Of a stretch of DNA of 64,000 nucleotides, positions 25,198 to 37,636 are shown piece by piece. Made by a program: the position numbers and the translations under genes. Location of the stretch: NCBI GenBank assembly GCA_964036295.1, contig OZ038463.1, forward strand, positions 22,555,069 to 22,619,068, given 5' to 3'. The notes beneath the pieces are model-generated. The model was not told the origin of the DNA, ran no database searches, and was given only the letters and a program-made list of their open reading frames with translations. Source of the DNA: Plumapathes pennacea (taxonomy: Eukaryota > Cnidaria > Anthozoa > Antipatharia > Myriopathidae). Positions within the stretch are counted from its first letter, which is position 1. Every line of letters begins with the position of its first letter.

Positions 25198-26062
25198 GAA
25201 AAAAATCCTGTCCTGCATAAACCTTGAGTATGTCATAGCGACACAGTTAATAATAAAAGAAACATGTAAAGGTAACTATCAGACACCGAGTGAGTCCTTC
25301 ATCGGCCTGTTTAAATTAACTGGCTTATCTGACGTTTTCTCGTCTTGCTTTCACTTCCGGTAGTGATTTGCAGAAAAATTTGCATTATTTTGCATTCTTA
25401 AATTATACATTTGCTTCTACATTTCAAGCACTTACTGCGCTCTAGATTGTTCCGAACACTTCCAGTTGAATAATTTCCGAAACAGAGCAAAATTAAAGAA
25501 CCTTTTGAGTTCTAAGTACCAATGAATGTCGTTGGTGAGTCGTTGACGCAGGCCAAAATTCCGTGCGCTAGCTGCACAATGCAAGTGTTAACTGCGCCGA
25601 TAAAATAGGAGTCCCAAAAATTTTTTTGGTGTTTTAGAGAGACCAAGAATAGGTCTTTCCTGGAAAATAAGTTTTTGCTGCAAACAAGGCTTTAAACTTG
25701 ATGAACTTAAACTTTTTAAAGACTTTAAAAATGGCTAATTCCGACAATCCAGAAAATATTACTTGACATGGTCAATCATTAACCAGCACTGATTGACAAC
25801 CAATTATTCAAATGCCTCGGAAAGTGAAATCCATTAAATTGCATGCACATGAGAGCTGTTTACTTTCCTCCCATATTTTATCAAATTTTTTGCATTTTTC
25901 GCTAAAATAACGGGGGTGGTCTAACTCCCCCGGATTATTTTCAAAATTTAAACTACTTGGGCTTTTTGAGTTTGGGAATGAGCCCTTTCATCTGGCCAAG
26001 TTTCATGGAAATCGGTGAGATGGCATGTGTCGCCCCTGCCTGGTCTTCTCATGGACAGGCCC
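25198..26062 (-). repeat. Right terminal inverted repeat of the 8.8-kb transposon
   Basis: It is the reverse complement of the left arm. It begins about 275 bp after the stop codon of the transposase gene and ends GGACAGGCCC next to TTAA. Confidence 0.9.
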
Positions 26063-26559
26063 TTAAGACATTACTATCTGAATAGTAAACAAACGTCACA
26101 TCACGTCATGATCAGGTTTTATTACAGAAACATGTAAATACGTAATTTCCGTTAAATTATTCTGTGATAGTTTGATACATGGGTAACCATGGGTAAGCCT
26201 TAAAATGTTAGTAATACCAATGTTAACTGAGCTTATAGTAACACAGAATGGCAGTTGATTAAGACATTACTATCTGCACAGTAAACAAACGTCACATTAC
26301 TTCATGATGGCGCCTTATAATAGAAACTCGTAAATACGTAATTTCTGTTGAATCGTTCTGTGATAGTTTGATACGTGGGTAACCATGGGTAAGCCTTAAA
26401 ATGTTAGTAATACCAATGTTAACTGTGCTTGTATTAACACAGAAAGGCTGTTGATTAAGACATTACTATCTGCGCAGTAAACAAACATCACATCACATCA
26501 TGATGACGCCTTATAATAGAAACATGTAAATACGTAATTTCTATTAAATTGTTCTGTGA

Positions 26560-28276
26560 TCCCCGAACGAAGTGAGGGAAATAATCACGACGCTAATGCA
26601 GCAAAATCGTATCATTCGAAAACTCCAAGCGTGTCGCCATCTCGAAATTTAATGTTCGTGTGTGTGTGGGGTACGACTCGTCCCCAGGGCCATCCGCGTT
26701 GAGCAACCACTGCGAGGTTACATCGGCAGCTTAACTGTAAACCGCCATTTTCTTAGTGACATGCGGTAGCTGTAAGAGTACGAACGGAAGTGATTTTGTA
26801 TAATAAGATGCAGATACAAGGCCAAGCAGTTCGACGGACGGCTGTAATTTGCCCGGATATTTTGCCGGTGTATGGGAGGCAAACTTACTAGCCGTGAAAC
26901 GGATTCTTAAAGGCACAACTGGTCGACCTGAACACAATCCCAGACGCCAGTACTGTGTTAAAACGCAGACACTTCTTCAGAAAGAAATAGCAAAATACAG
27001 TTGGTGGAAATCGAACAATCATCGTGGCAAATTTCACCTTTTACAATAACAGGAATGTAGTTTTCAGAATCCAAGTTTGACAAGATGACGACACACAATA
27101 CAATGGAAAGTGGAATTTTCGTACTGTATAAGGACTGCTCTATACAGTGTACTTTGAAATCATTGAAGACGTAAACAATGGTGTTCTGGGTTTTGTTTCC
27201 TTTGCTGGAAAAGAGCTAAAGCTATGGCTTTCAGGAACCGGTGAGTTTTGAAAATTTACATCAATTAACATACAACGCTTTTGTTAAATGACGGTCGTGT
27301 TATCATTATGGTATTTCAACAATTGCCGTATATTTTGTCGTTTGATGCCCCGGGAACTGTGATGAAGGCCAAGTAGGATTATACTGTGATCTTTTCGCTA
27401 GTTTTCAAAGCTATTTCAGAGTGCCTTCGTGCAGGATTGTGTCATCCGATTCCTGACATATTTGCATAATTTCACTGACAGTCTGACACATGCTGTGAAG
27501 TTTTGTCGCCGCGTTTGTTGGCACACTGTATTCAAGGATAAAATGTAACCGGGTTAAAATGCTTTTGCTTTTTGAAGGCTATTAAAGTAGAAAATATCCG
27601 GCCACTGCTTTCCAAATTACACAATTACAGTCTATTGTATATTATTGCCTACTAGCGGGACCCCGTAAGATACTCGCTCAACACAATCGAACTTTGTATT
27701 ATTTAGTGACCGGGTTTGCTCGCTCAATACAATCGGACCTTGTATTATTTAGTGACTTGATTTCTTTTTTCTGTCAAAGATTTTGAAATCGTCAAACGCA
27801 GTTTGAAAAGTTGTTGTGTTCAAAATTGAATACCTGCCAAAATTCACACGGTCCCGAGACTTCGAAAGCGTGTAAACAAGCGACTCGCTTTGACGGCTCT
27901 AAATTTTGTCACACTCGAAGAAGCGTATTAAACTTATAAAGTAAAAAAAAAAAAAAAAAAAATTCGGTATCCAAGATCGACTTTGCTTGGCTTTCAAGCC
28001 TCGGGAGTATTCTGTAGTTGCGTGTAAATGTTGTCTCAGCGAATTTTGAAGTTCAGCTTAGTGTCTACGAAAATTGCAGACTGTGCACGTTGTCTGAACT
28101 AAACCGGACTGCCGTGCGAAAAATATTTTTTTTAGCGGCCGACTGGTGACGTCGCTACACAGCCGTGGTTTGCAAAAAAAATTTTAAATAATCTCCGAAC
28201 CGAAAATAAACAAGAATCCCGCTTTCCGAAAACCCACTAATGAGCGAGGGGATATCTGCGATTATCGTATTTCTAG
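26560..28276 (+). mobile_element. Non-autonomous Helitron 1 (1,717 bp)
   Basis: Helitrons are rolling-circle transposons that insert between A and T, start with TC and end CTRR. This element starts TCCCCGAACGAAGTGAGGG after an A and ends CGTATTTCTAG before a T. Outside it the satellite reads TTCTGTGA|TAGTTTGATAC as in intact monomers, so there is no duplication. CGATTATCG near the 3' end is a short palindrome. The interior has no intact gene. A fragment around 26940-27050 resembles a stretch of Helitron 3 (about 38090-38170). Confidence 0.9.
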
Positions 28277-28903
28277 TAGTTTGATACATGGGTAACCATG
28301 GGTAAGCCTTAAAATGTTAGTAATACCAATGTTAACTGTGCTTATAGTAACACAGAACGGCTGTTGATTAAGGCATTACTATCTGCGCAGTAGACAAACG
28401 TCACATCACGTCATGATGACGTTTTTTAATAGAAATACGTAAATACGTAATTTCTGTTAAATTGTTCTGTGATAGTTTGATACATGGGTAACCATGGGTA
28501 AGCCTTAAAATGTTAGTAATACCAATGTTAACTGTGCTTATATTAACACAGAATGGCTGTTGATTAAGACATTACTATCTGAATAGTAAACAAACGTCAC
28601 ATTACCTCATGCTGACGCCTTGTAATAGAAACATGTAAATACGAAATTTCTGTTAAATCGTTCTGTGATCCCCGAACGAAGTGAGGGAAATACTCACGAC
28701 ACTAATGATTTAATATTATACCGCCTACTTGGGGACTCCAAGCCTGTCGCCATCTCGAGCGCGGTTACCCCGCTAACCAATAACAAAGGCCGGATCGATC
28801 ACGTGTGCCCTGTTGTTTTACTCGGAATAATAGAGAAATTAGATTTGAACGAAGGATTTAGATTTGAACGAAGCAACAATATATCGTAGCTGCGTTCACG
28901 AAA

Positions 28904-29987
28904 ATGGAAAACTTAACTGAAAAACTTGAAACACAACAGTCTCGCGAAGCTCGTCTTCAAATGAGAAGGGAACAGGCACGAGCAAGGCGAAATCGTGAAA
29001 CGAGCGAACAACGCCAAATTCGTCTCGAGAAAAGGCGACAATCCTGTTATGATCGACAGCATCATAAAAAGAATCGTGTCGAAAAAACAACTCCGCAAAG
29101 AAAACAGCGCATGAATGCCGATCGAAAGCGACATGAACAGAAGCGGAAAACGCAGACAACTCCGCAAAGAGAACAGCGCTTGAAAGCAAGTCGGGAACTT
29201 CAGGAGGAAAAACGGGCTGAAGAAAATACTCCGCAAAAAGAACAGCGCTTGAAAGCAAATCGGGAACTTCAGGAGAAAAAACGGGCCGAAGAAAAGACTC
29301 CGCAAACACAACAGCGTATGAGTGCCGATCAAAAGCGTCATAAAGAGAAGCGGTTGGCACAGGCAACTCCGCAAAGAGAATCCAGTCGCCAGCGAGTACC
29401 TCCTCGACGTAGCAATGAATCGTCTGAACGGAGTACCCGCAGGCTTCAAGCTCAAAATGAAGCCAACACTTGACGCCGGCAACAGCGTGCTGCAGTTTAA
29501 TATCGAAGAACGTCGCAGCCAAAAACAATATTTGTATAACCGTGGGTGGGCAAATCCAGAAACTCCTCCATTCCACGAACAAGAGTAGGTACGGGAGGAA
29601 CTCACTGCCTCACAGCTTTGAGGAAAATCTCCGACACTTACGCTGCAAGGTATGCAAAGAAACATGGCCGATCACCAACCAAAGTGTGCCCGAGCTGAAC
29701 TATACCTGCACCAGGTGCAAACGCGACAAAAAGACCTTGTGTCGATTGTTCTCGACTGAAAACGACATGGACCCTGGGACAGTCCCTGCAGAACTACAGG
29801 CCCTCACCAAAGTAAAGGAAATGCTGATCGCCAGAGCTTTCCCCATCATGTGTGTTTACCGGAAACACGGCGGCCAGCGTGGGTACAAAGGTCATGTCCT
29901 CAACTTGCCACAGGATGTTCAGGGATTTCTCAGCACTCTTCCAGCCAATGTAAGTGATTGGCCCGTTCTTATCATCAGGAAGGGGCA
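28904..29987 (+). pseudogene. Helitron protein N-terminal fragment with DUF6570-like domain
   Basis: The first frame from the ATG at 28904 gives a strongly charged Arg/Lys/Glu/Gln region with repeats of about 20 residues (TPQREQRLKASRELQEEKRA and variants). It ends at a TGA near 29472. A second frame, open from about 29590, carries CKVCKETWP and CTRCKRDKKTLCRLFS, a zinc-binding pair. ENDMDPGTVPAELQAL and RKHGGQRGYKGHVLNLPQDV follow, the signature I associate with DUF6570 of Helitron Rep-helicases. It stops at a GTAAGA donor-like site at 29988 with no recognisable next exon. Homology in a third frame between the two suggests two frameshifts. The 5' part matches the decayed piece in Helitron 3. 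Confidence 0.75.
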
Positions 29988-30015
29988 GGTAAGAATTGAA
30001 AACTATTCTGTATGA

Positions 30016-31330
30016 CTTTTATGGTTGTTGTATTTATATTTTTGATTCTGTATATTGACGGCCAAATTGGCAAAATTATGCATTAGTTGCAACACGGCCA
30101 TTCTTTGTCATTGTTTATTTTCAAAGAAGAACAGCTGAACAAACAATACATGGTGATATTTTGTTCCTGAATGTTCCAAAAAATTCTGAATCTGAACTCA
30201 TGTTTATCAGACCACTGAATGTTTTGTTATTATTTGCTGCATTTTCATATACAAGGATCGAAGAGAACACAATACTGTATACATGTGTTTGTACTTTGAT
30301 TTACCATTGCAAAAGCCGCAGTTTGTGTTTTTTAGAATATTTGCCAATTTTTACTACAGTATCAGTGCCTAACTAATTTACAGTGATTTATGATCTATGC
30401 AGTGAAGTTTCTTTAGCTGTCCATATGATGATGTGCATTTGTTTTTATGCCATGTACACTTGATATTACGCTCGGGGATAACCAAAAACATTTATAGCAG
30501 TGTTTTGAGGAAAGAAGTGGCCTCTATTATCAGGACAACAAGTATTTATTTACAGTGTGCCAGTTCCTTTGCAGCATCCTTCCAAGATTTATGTCAATTG
30601 TGGATGAATAGTACAGGTCATGTGAATTATCTTATTAATCCACTTAAAACTTGGTGCCTTTTCTGATTTTTGTAGGAGCAAAGAAAGAGGTTCCTTGGCT
30701 AAACTTACACTTTGGTCCAAATGGAAGTTCAATTTCTATGTTGTTTATAGGTAAGTACTGTATAATAAATTTGCAACAATATGTACCGAAGACAAAAACC
30801 TGAACATGTGTTTTCATCTCCAAAGATCATGCTAAAGGAAATGTTAAAGTGATGGAATCATGCTGAGAAGCCAACTCCTCTGCTGTTAAGGGATCCTCAT
30901 ATACCAAGTCACTGACATCATGAAAGTGTAAGATTGTCAAGAGCCAAAAATGAACTCAATGCTGACGTGTACAACCCGATTGCCTGGTCCAACAAGAATG
31001 CCAAAGGAAAATGTTCTCAAAAACATTGGCCTGTATATTCTGTATATTCTGTTGAGTAAACCACAAAAAAGATTCGGTATATCTGTATGTTTTCTTAAAA
31101 TTTGGAATGGTACTGTACTGTGCTCAAGTGGATGACATGCTCAGAGCCAAGTACTTTTTTCTATGTGTACCTTTTTGACACAAGGTTTTGTTATTCACTT
31201 ATTTGTTAGAGGGTTGTTTGCTTTTTATGAAGGAAAACTTCAGTACAGTTATGTAATATAAGTGGCAATAACATGTGAGTAAGGCCAGCACCAAGGTAGA
31301 CAATAACCGATGTTGTAACAACAAGTTTAA
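30016..31330. other. Non-coding interior of Helitron 2
   Basis: I see no protein family here. It is AT-rich sequence with scattered short ORFs, consistent with decayed or captured DNA between the truncated protein gene and the nested MITE. Confidence 0.5.
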
Positions 31331-31542
31331 ATCCTTTCACACCTAAGAGTGATCAAATTCAATTTTCTTTCCTTCAGTTGAAAGTGTACTGTATTGTACC
31401 GTATAGAGAATATATAGCTTTTTGTACCTTTTTGGTCAAGTGAATGCTGACTAAACTGTCACTTCTCACTACATAATTTATTTTATATAATGTATTTTGA
31501 AAAAGCTGAGAGATTCTGCATTTAGGCTTGGGAGTGAAAGGG
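31331..31542. mobile_element. 212-bp piggyBac-like MITE nested in Helitron 2
   Basis: The ends ATCCTTTCACACC... and ...GGGAGTGAAAGG are inverted and match the ends of the 10076-12499 element. TTAA precedes it (31327-31330), while the right flank reads TTCT, a decayed site. Confidence 0.6.
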
Positions 31543-32098
31543 TTCTTTACCTGTATTAAGTTCATGATAGTTATTATTCCCTTATCCTCCAAGGGATTGT
31601 GTTCCTGCATGCTTTTGGTTGGAGGGTACGTTCCTACTTTTTCCTACAAGGTTTTGGGTTTTCGTAACAGGCAGGAGCACTTGATGAAGCTGATATAACA
31701 CAAACGTATGATAAAAAGGGCACACAATGAATAGTGTGCTGTATGATGATGACAATAAGATTAAGAATAAAAAAACTTGATGCTGATATATATGTTGTTT
31801 TCTTATTGGGTCAGAGCTTAGTAACACAAAGTTACTATATTTCAGACCACTCTTTTTCTCCTTTAAGTGTTCAGCACTTGGTATAGTACAAGTAGTAAAA
31901 CGTTATTTTAACACGCTTGCCCTGTTAACTACAACAAGCTGGTTACATAATGGTCGTATAAAATAGACACATTACTTCTATGTTTATTTTTTTGCGTCGA
32001 AACTTCTATTATGTGGAGTGAGGGACGGAGTGAGGGGGTATCTGCAATTATCGCATTTCTATTAAAAAATAGAAACGAGAAACTGTCCGCATTTCTAG

Positions 32099-34415
32099 TA
32101 GTTTGATACATGGGTAACCATGGTTAAGCCTTAAAATGTTAGTAATACCAATGTTAACTGTGCTTATATTAACACAGAATGGCTGTTGATTAAGGCATTA
32201 CTATCTGGGCAGTAAACAAACGTCACATTACCTCATGATGACGCCTTATAATAGAAACATGCAAATACGTAATTTCTGTTAAATCGTTCTGTGATAGTTT
32301 GATACATGGGTAACCATGGGTAAGCCTTAAAATGTTAGTATTACCAATGTTAACTGTGCTTATATTAACACAGAAAGTCTGTTGATTAAGACATTACTAT
32401 CTGAATAGTAAACAAACGTCACATCACGTCATGATCAGGTTTTATAATAGAAACATGTAAATACGTAATTTCTGATAAATTGTTCTGTGATAGTTTGATA
32501 CAAGGGTAGCCAAGGGTAAGCCTTAAAATGTTAGTAATACCAATCTTCACTGTGCTTATAGTAACACAGAATGGCTGTTGATTAAGGCATTACTATCTGC
32601 GCAGTAAACAAACGTCACATTACCTCATGATGACGCCTTATAATAGAAACATGTAAATACGTAATTTCTGTCAAATCGTTCAGTGATAGTTTGATACATG
32701 GGTAAGCATGGGTAAGCCTTAAAATGTTAGAAATACCAATGTTAATTGTGCTTAAATTAACACAGAAAGTCTGTTGATTAAGACATTACTATCTAAATAG
32801 TAAACAAACGTCACATCACGTCATGATCAGGTTTTATAATAGAAACATGTAAATACGTAATTTCTGTTAAATTGTTCTGTGATAGTTTGATACAAGGGTA
32901 GCCAAGGGTAAGCCTTAAAATGTTAGTAATACCAATCTTAACTGTGGTTATAGTAACACAGAATGGCTGTTGATTAAGGCATTACTATCTGCGCAGTAAA
33001 CAAACGTCACATTACCTCATGATGACGCCTTAAAATAGAAACATGTAAATACGTAATTTCTGTCAAATCGTTCAGTGATAGTTTGATACATGGGTAAGCA
33101 TGGGTAAGCCTTAAAATGTTAGAAATGCCAATGTTAACTGTGCTTATATTAACACAGAAAGGCTGTTGATTAAGACATTACTATCTGCGCAGTAAACAAA
33201 CATCACATCACATCATGATGACGCCTTATAATAGAAACATGTAAATATGTAATTTCTATTAAATTGTTCTGTGATAGTTTGATACATGGGTAACCATGGG
33301 TAAGCCTTAAAATGTTAGTAATACCAATGTTAACTGTGCGTATAGTAACACAGAATGGCTGTTGATTAAGGCATCACTATCTGCGCAGTAGACAAACGTC
33401 ACATCACGTCATGATGACGTTTTTTAATAGAAATACGTAAATACGTAATTTCTGTTAAATTGTTCTGTGATAGTTTGATACATGGGTAACCATGGGTATG
33501 CCTTAAAATGTTAGTAATACCAATGTTAACTGTGCTTATACTAACACAGAAAGGCTGTTGATTAAGACATTACTATCTGCGCAGTAAACAAACGTCAGAT
33601 GACATCATGATGACGCCTTATAATAGAAACATGTAAATACGTAATTTCTATTAAATTGTTCTGTGATAGTTTGATACACGGGTAACCATGGGTATACCTT
33701 AAAATGTTAGTGATACCAATGTTTTCTGTGCTTATATTAACAAAGAATGGCTGTTGATTTGGACTTTACTATCTGCGCAGTAAACGTCATATCACCTCAT
33801 GATGAAGTTTTATAATAAAAACATGTAAATACGTAATTTCTGTTAAATTGTTCTGTGATAGTTTGATACATGGGTAGCCATGGGTAAGCCTTAAAATGTT
33901 AGTGATACCAATGTTAACTGAGTTTATAGTAACACAAAATGGCAGTTGATTAAGACTTCACTATCTGCGCAGTAAACAAACGTCACATTACTTCATGATG
34001 GCGCCGTATAATAGAAACTCGTAAATACGTAATCGTTCTGTGATAGTTTGATACGTGGGTAACCATGGGTAAGCCTTAAAATGTTAGTAATACCAATGTT
34101 AACTGTGCTTATATTAACACAGAATGGCTGTTGATTAAGAAATTACTATCTGAATAGTAAACAAACGTCACATTACCTCATGCTGACGCCTTATAATAGA
34201 AACATGTAAATACGTAATTTCTGTTAAATTGTTCTGTGATAGTTTGATACATGGGTAACCATGGGTAAGCCTTAAAATGTTAGTAATACCAATGTTAACT
34301 GTGCTTATATTAACACAAAATGGCTGTTGATTAAGACATTACTATCTGAATAGTAAAGAAACGTCACATTACCTCATGCTGACGCCTTATAATAAAAACA
34401 TGTAAATACGTAATT
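32099..34415 (+). repeat. Longest unbroken satellite block (~12 monomers)
   Basis: This block holds just under 12 contiguous 196-bp monomers and shows the two-monomer higher-order repeat best. Variants include a CATGATCAGG form and a TTTTTTAATAGAAATACG form. Confidence 0.95.
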
Positions 34416-34530
34416 GCTCGCGGGGTGTGGCCCCGGCGAGCTTAAAAATGGAGTTTTTTTTTCTTCTGGGTCGAGAATCAGCACACGGTGATTGGTTCAT
34501 ATGATCACGTGATATGCGATGACGTAGACC

Positions 34531-34900
34531 GCCGCCCGGTTGGCTCAGTTGGTTGAGTGCCGGTCTTTCGTGCGGGAGGTCGCGGGTTCGAACCCCGGCC
34601 GGACCAGCACTCAGGGTCTTAAAATAATTGAAGAGAAGATGCTGCCTTTGTTTCTAACAGGAGATGGTAAGATCTTCACTTGGCTCGGCTGACTACGTAA
34701 AATGGCGGTCCCGTCTCCCTATACTTCTATACTTGATGACAGGGGGGACGTAAAACAACCACTGAGGACGTAAACAAATCTCTGGCAGTGACCACCCTCA
34801 GTGCCTGTTCTCCACAGTAATATGGCGAAGCCAAATTGTCGCTGAAAAGCCCCTTGAGGGGAGCATCAATAAAAATATGTATGTATGTATGTATGTAATT
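34531..34900 (+). mobile_element. tRNA-derived SINE
   Basis: The head has a Pol III A box (TGGCTCAGTTGG, 34541-34552) and a B box (GGTTCGAACCC, 34585-34595) at tRNA-like spacing. The anticodon arm does not pair well, so it is not a working tRNA gene. A body of about 270 bp follows and ends in a (TATG)n tail near 34875-34898, the usual SINE/LINE-tail pattern. Confidence 0.75.
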
Positions 34901-35892
34901 GACTTCGCTAAACAACTCGAGATGTGGCCAGTGAATTGCTCGTTACTTGTGTGTAAAAGTTAACTGCATCCCATCCAAACTCAACACCATTGGGCTCTGT
35001 GGAACATGCACGGATAAATTGGATTTTAGGGAACGATATTGGCTTGCATTCTTTAGTTCACTGCGGAAGCTTTGAGAATAGCCGTAAACTAAATGTTCGA
35101 TGGATACCACTCGGGGATTGCAAATTTCGAAACTTTCTGTGGCGGCACGAAATACTTCTGGGAAGATAACAGGCCGAAAACGGAAACCAAAGCTACAATG
35201 AGCTTTAGCCGCAAAACAATGGCGATTTATGCTTTACTTTGTACATGACATCTGTTGCCTCATAAAATTCTTCTGCTTATCGTACTTTGCCTGTTGAAAT
35301 GTTTCTTTCATTCAATCATGTAGCCTTTGTTTCGCAATGGTCATTGTATACCAGATATGAAAAATACACCGAAATAGTCCTGAGCATTGAGTTTGCAGTT
35401 CACAAATGACTGAACACACTGTGAACAAAACCGCAATAATATTGACAAACAAGTGTCGTGTTACATTCCTCGCTTGTTACAGAACACGAAAACTCGAAAG
35501 CCTGATAGAAGAAACGTATTCAGTTAATAAAAGAAAACACAAAAGTATTGAAGCGAAGGCTGGATTAATCGTGGCCTCTCGTTGGAAATAAGAGTCGAAG
35601 TCAAACTGTCAAAAATCAATTGTGCATAAAAAGATATGTCACGCATTCTCAAAATGCAGGGTCGCTCAACCTTTAAGAAGCAAGTGTATGAGTGTTGTAA
35701 TGATAATTTATAGTTTAATCAGGTTTCATTTGAACAAGGTGTCAACAGCCAAGTTCTCTATAACTGTGTGATATTTTTCTGGTGAGAAACTGGAAGTCTC
35801 TCTTGGGAGTTCCACTCTTGTCCCTACTTTCCGTTTTAGTATATTCTGGTCTCCACGCAACTCACGCCGCGAGCTCACTGGCAATGCCAGTC
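34901..35892. other. Non-coding right part of the 1.48-kb insertion
   Basis: I see no gene. About 35700-35820 resembles the inner part of the piggyBac-like MITE family (AGTTTAATC, CAGCCAAGTTCTC), compare about 12390-12450. Confidence 0.4.
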
Positions 35893-37636
35893 TAATTTCT
35901 GTTAAATCGTTCTGTGATAGTTTGATACATGAGTAACCATGGGTAAGCCTTAAAATGTTAGTAATACCAATGTTAACTGTGCTTATATTAACATAGAAGG
36001 CTGTTGATTAAGGCATTACTATCTGCGCAGTAAACAAACGTCAAATCACATCATGATGACGCCTTATAATAGAAACATGTAAATACGTAATTTCTGTTAA
36101 ATTGTTCTGTAATAGTTTGATACATGGGTAACCATAGGTAAGCCTTAAAATGTTAGTAATACCAATGTTAACTGTGCTTATAGTAACACAGAATGGCTGT
36201 TGATTAAGACATTACTATCTGAATAGTAAACAAACGTCACATTACCTCATGAGGACGCCTTATAATAGAAATATGTAAATACGTAATTTCTGTTAAATTG
36301 TTCAGTGATAGTTTGATACATTGGTAAACATGGGTAAGCCTTAAAATGTTAGTAATACCAATGTTAACTGTGATTATAGAAACACAGAATGGCTGTTGAT
36401 TATGACATTACTATCTGCGCAGTAAACAAACGTCACATTACCTCATAATGACGCCTTATAATAGAAACATGTAAATACATAATTTCTGTTAAAATGTTTT
36501 GTGATAGTTTGATACATGGGTAACCATAGGTAAGCCTTAAAATGTTAGTAATACCAATGTTAACTGTGCTTATAGTAACACAGAATGGCTGTTGATTAAG
36601 ACATTACTATCTGAATAGTAAACAAACATCACATTACCTCATGAGGACGCCTTATAATAGGAACATGTAAATACGTAATTTCTGTTAAATTGTTCTGTGA
36701 TAGTTTGATAGATGGATAACCATAGGTAAACCTTAAAATGCTAGTAATACCAATGTTAACTGTGCTTATATTAACACAGAAAGGCTGTTGATTAAGACAT
36801 TACTATCTGAATACTAAACAAACGTCAAATCACATCATGATGACGCCTTATAATAGAATCATGTAAATACGTAATTTCTGTTAAATTGTTCTGTGATAGT
36901 TTGATACATGGGTAACCATGGGTAAGCCTTAAAATGTTAGTAATAGCAATGTTAACTGTGTTTATAGTAACACAGAATGGCTGCTGATTAACACATTACT
37001 ATCTGCGCAATAAACAAACGTCTCATCACGTGATGATGACGTTTTATAATAGAAATACGTAAATACGTAATTTCTGTTAAATTGTTCTGTGATAGTTGAT
37101 ACATGGGTAACCATGGGTAAGCCTTAAAATGTTAGTAATACCAATGTTAACTGTGCTTATAGTAACACAGAAAGGCTGTTGATTAAGACATTACTATCTG
37201 AATACTAAACAAACGTCACATCACATCATGATTACGCCTTATAATAGAAATATGTAAATACGTAATTTCTGTTAAATTGTTCAGTGATAGTTTGATACAT
37301 GGGTAACCATGGGTAAGCCTTAAAATGTTAGTAATACCAATGTTAACTGTGCTTATAGTAACACAGAATGGCTGTTGATTATGACATTACTACCTGCTCA
37401 GTAAACAAACGTCACATTACCTCATAATGACGCCTTATAATAGAAACATGTAAATACATAATTTCTGTTAAAATGTTTTGTGATAGTTTGATACATGGGT
37501 AACCATGAGTAAGCCTTAAAATGTTGGTAATACCAATGTTAACTGTGCTTATATTAACACAGAAAGGCTGTTGATTAATATTTTACCATCTCCGCAGTAA
37601 ACAAATGTCACATCACGTCATGATGACGTTTTTTAA
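35893..37636 (+). repeat. Second long satellite block (~9 monomers)
   Basis: Contiguous 196-bp monomers run up to the insertion point of Helitron 3. A CTCATAATGACG variant recurs about 980 bp apart, five monomers, hinting at a longer higher-order unit here. Confidence 0.9.

Larger units (their letters stand above)
17258..26062 (+). mobile_element. 8,805-bp DNA transposon with ~0.9-kb terminal inverted repeats and TTAA duplication
   Basis: The element starts GAGCCTGTCC and its far end, read inward, starts GGGCCTGTCC. TTAA flanks it at 17254-17257 and 26063-26066. The neighbouring satellite monomers read CTGTTGATTAAGACATTAC without interruption, which gives the exact empty site. The inverted repeats span about 17258-18170 and 25198-26062. 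Inside is one large multi-exon plus-strand gene (19048-24922) encoding a probable transposase. 5'-GRG ends with TTAA duplication are compatible with Sola- or Kolobok-type elements as I recall them, but I cannot assign a superfamily. The gene has three visible lesions, so this copy is probably not autonomous. Confidence 0.9.
28669..32098 (+). mobile_element. Helitron 2 (3,430 bp) carrying a truncated Helitron protein gene
   Basis: It starts TCCCCGAACGAAGTGAGGG after TTCTGTGA and ends GCATTTCTAG before TAGTTTGATAC, restoring the satellite monomer. A TTTCTATT...AATAGAAA hairpin lies at about 32057-32076, roughly 20 bp before the terminus, as expected of a Helitron. The 5' part encodes a DUF6570-type N-terminal region (28904-29987), but no Rep or helicase follows. 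A piggyBac-like MITE (31331-31542) is nested inside. The rest is non-coding. Confidence 0.9.
34416..35892. mobile_element. 1.48-kb insertion with TAATT duplication
   Basis: The satellite is cut at ACGTAATT and resumes at TAATTTCTG, giving TAATT on both sides (34411-34415 and 35893-35897). The insertion starts GCTCGCGGGG, part of a hairpin with GGCGAGC. It has CCGCGAGC about 20 bp from its right end, a possible 8-bp inverted terminus. Positions 34449-34530 resemble the reverse complement of about 41540-41640. No transposase is present; a SINE lies inside. Confidence 0.55.

Noticed and set aside
28896..29665. Two overlapping minus-strand ORFs of 228 and 250 codons
   Set aside because: They are antisense to the basic, repetitive Helitron N-terminal region; their Phe/Leu/Ser-rich composition is the complement of Lys/Arg/Glu codons.
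34531..34605. Functional tRNA gene
   Set aside because: A and B boxes are good but the anticodon arm does not pair, and the segment continues into a SINE body with a (TATG)n tail.
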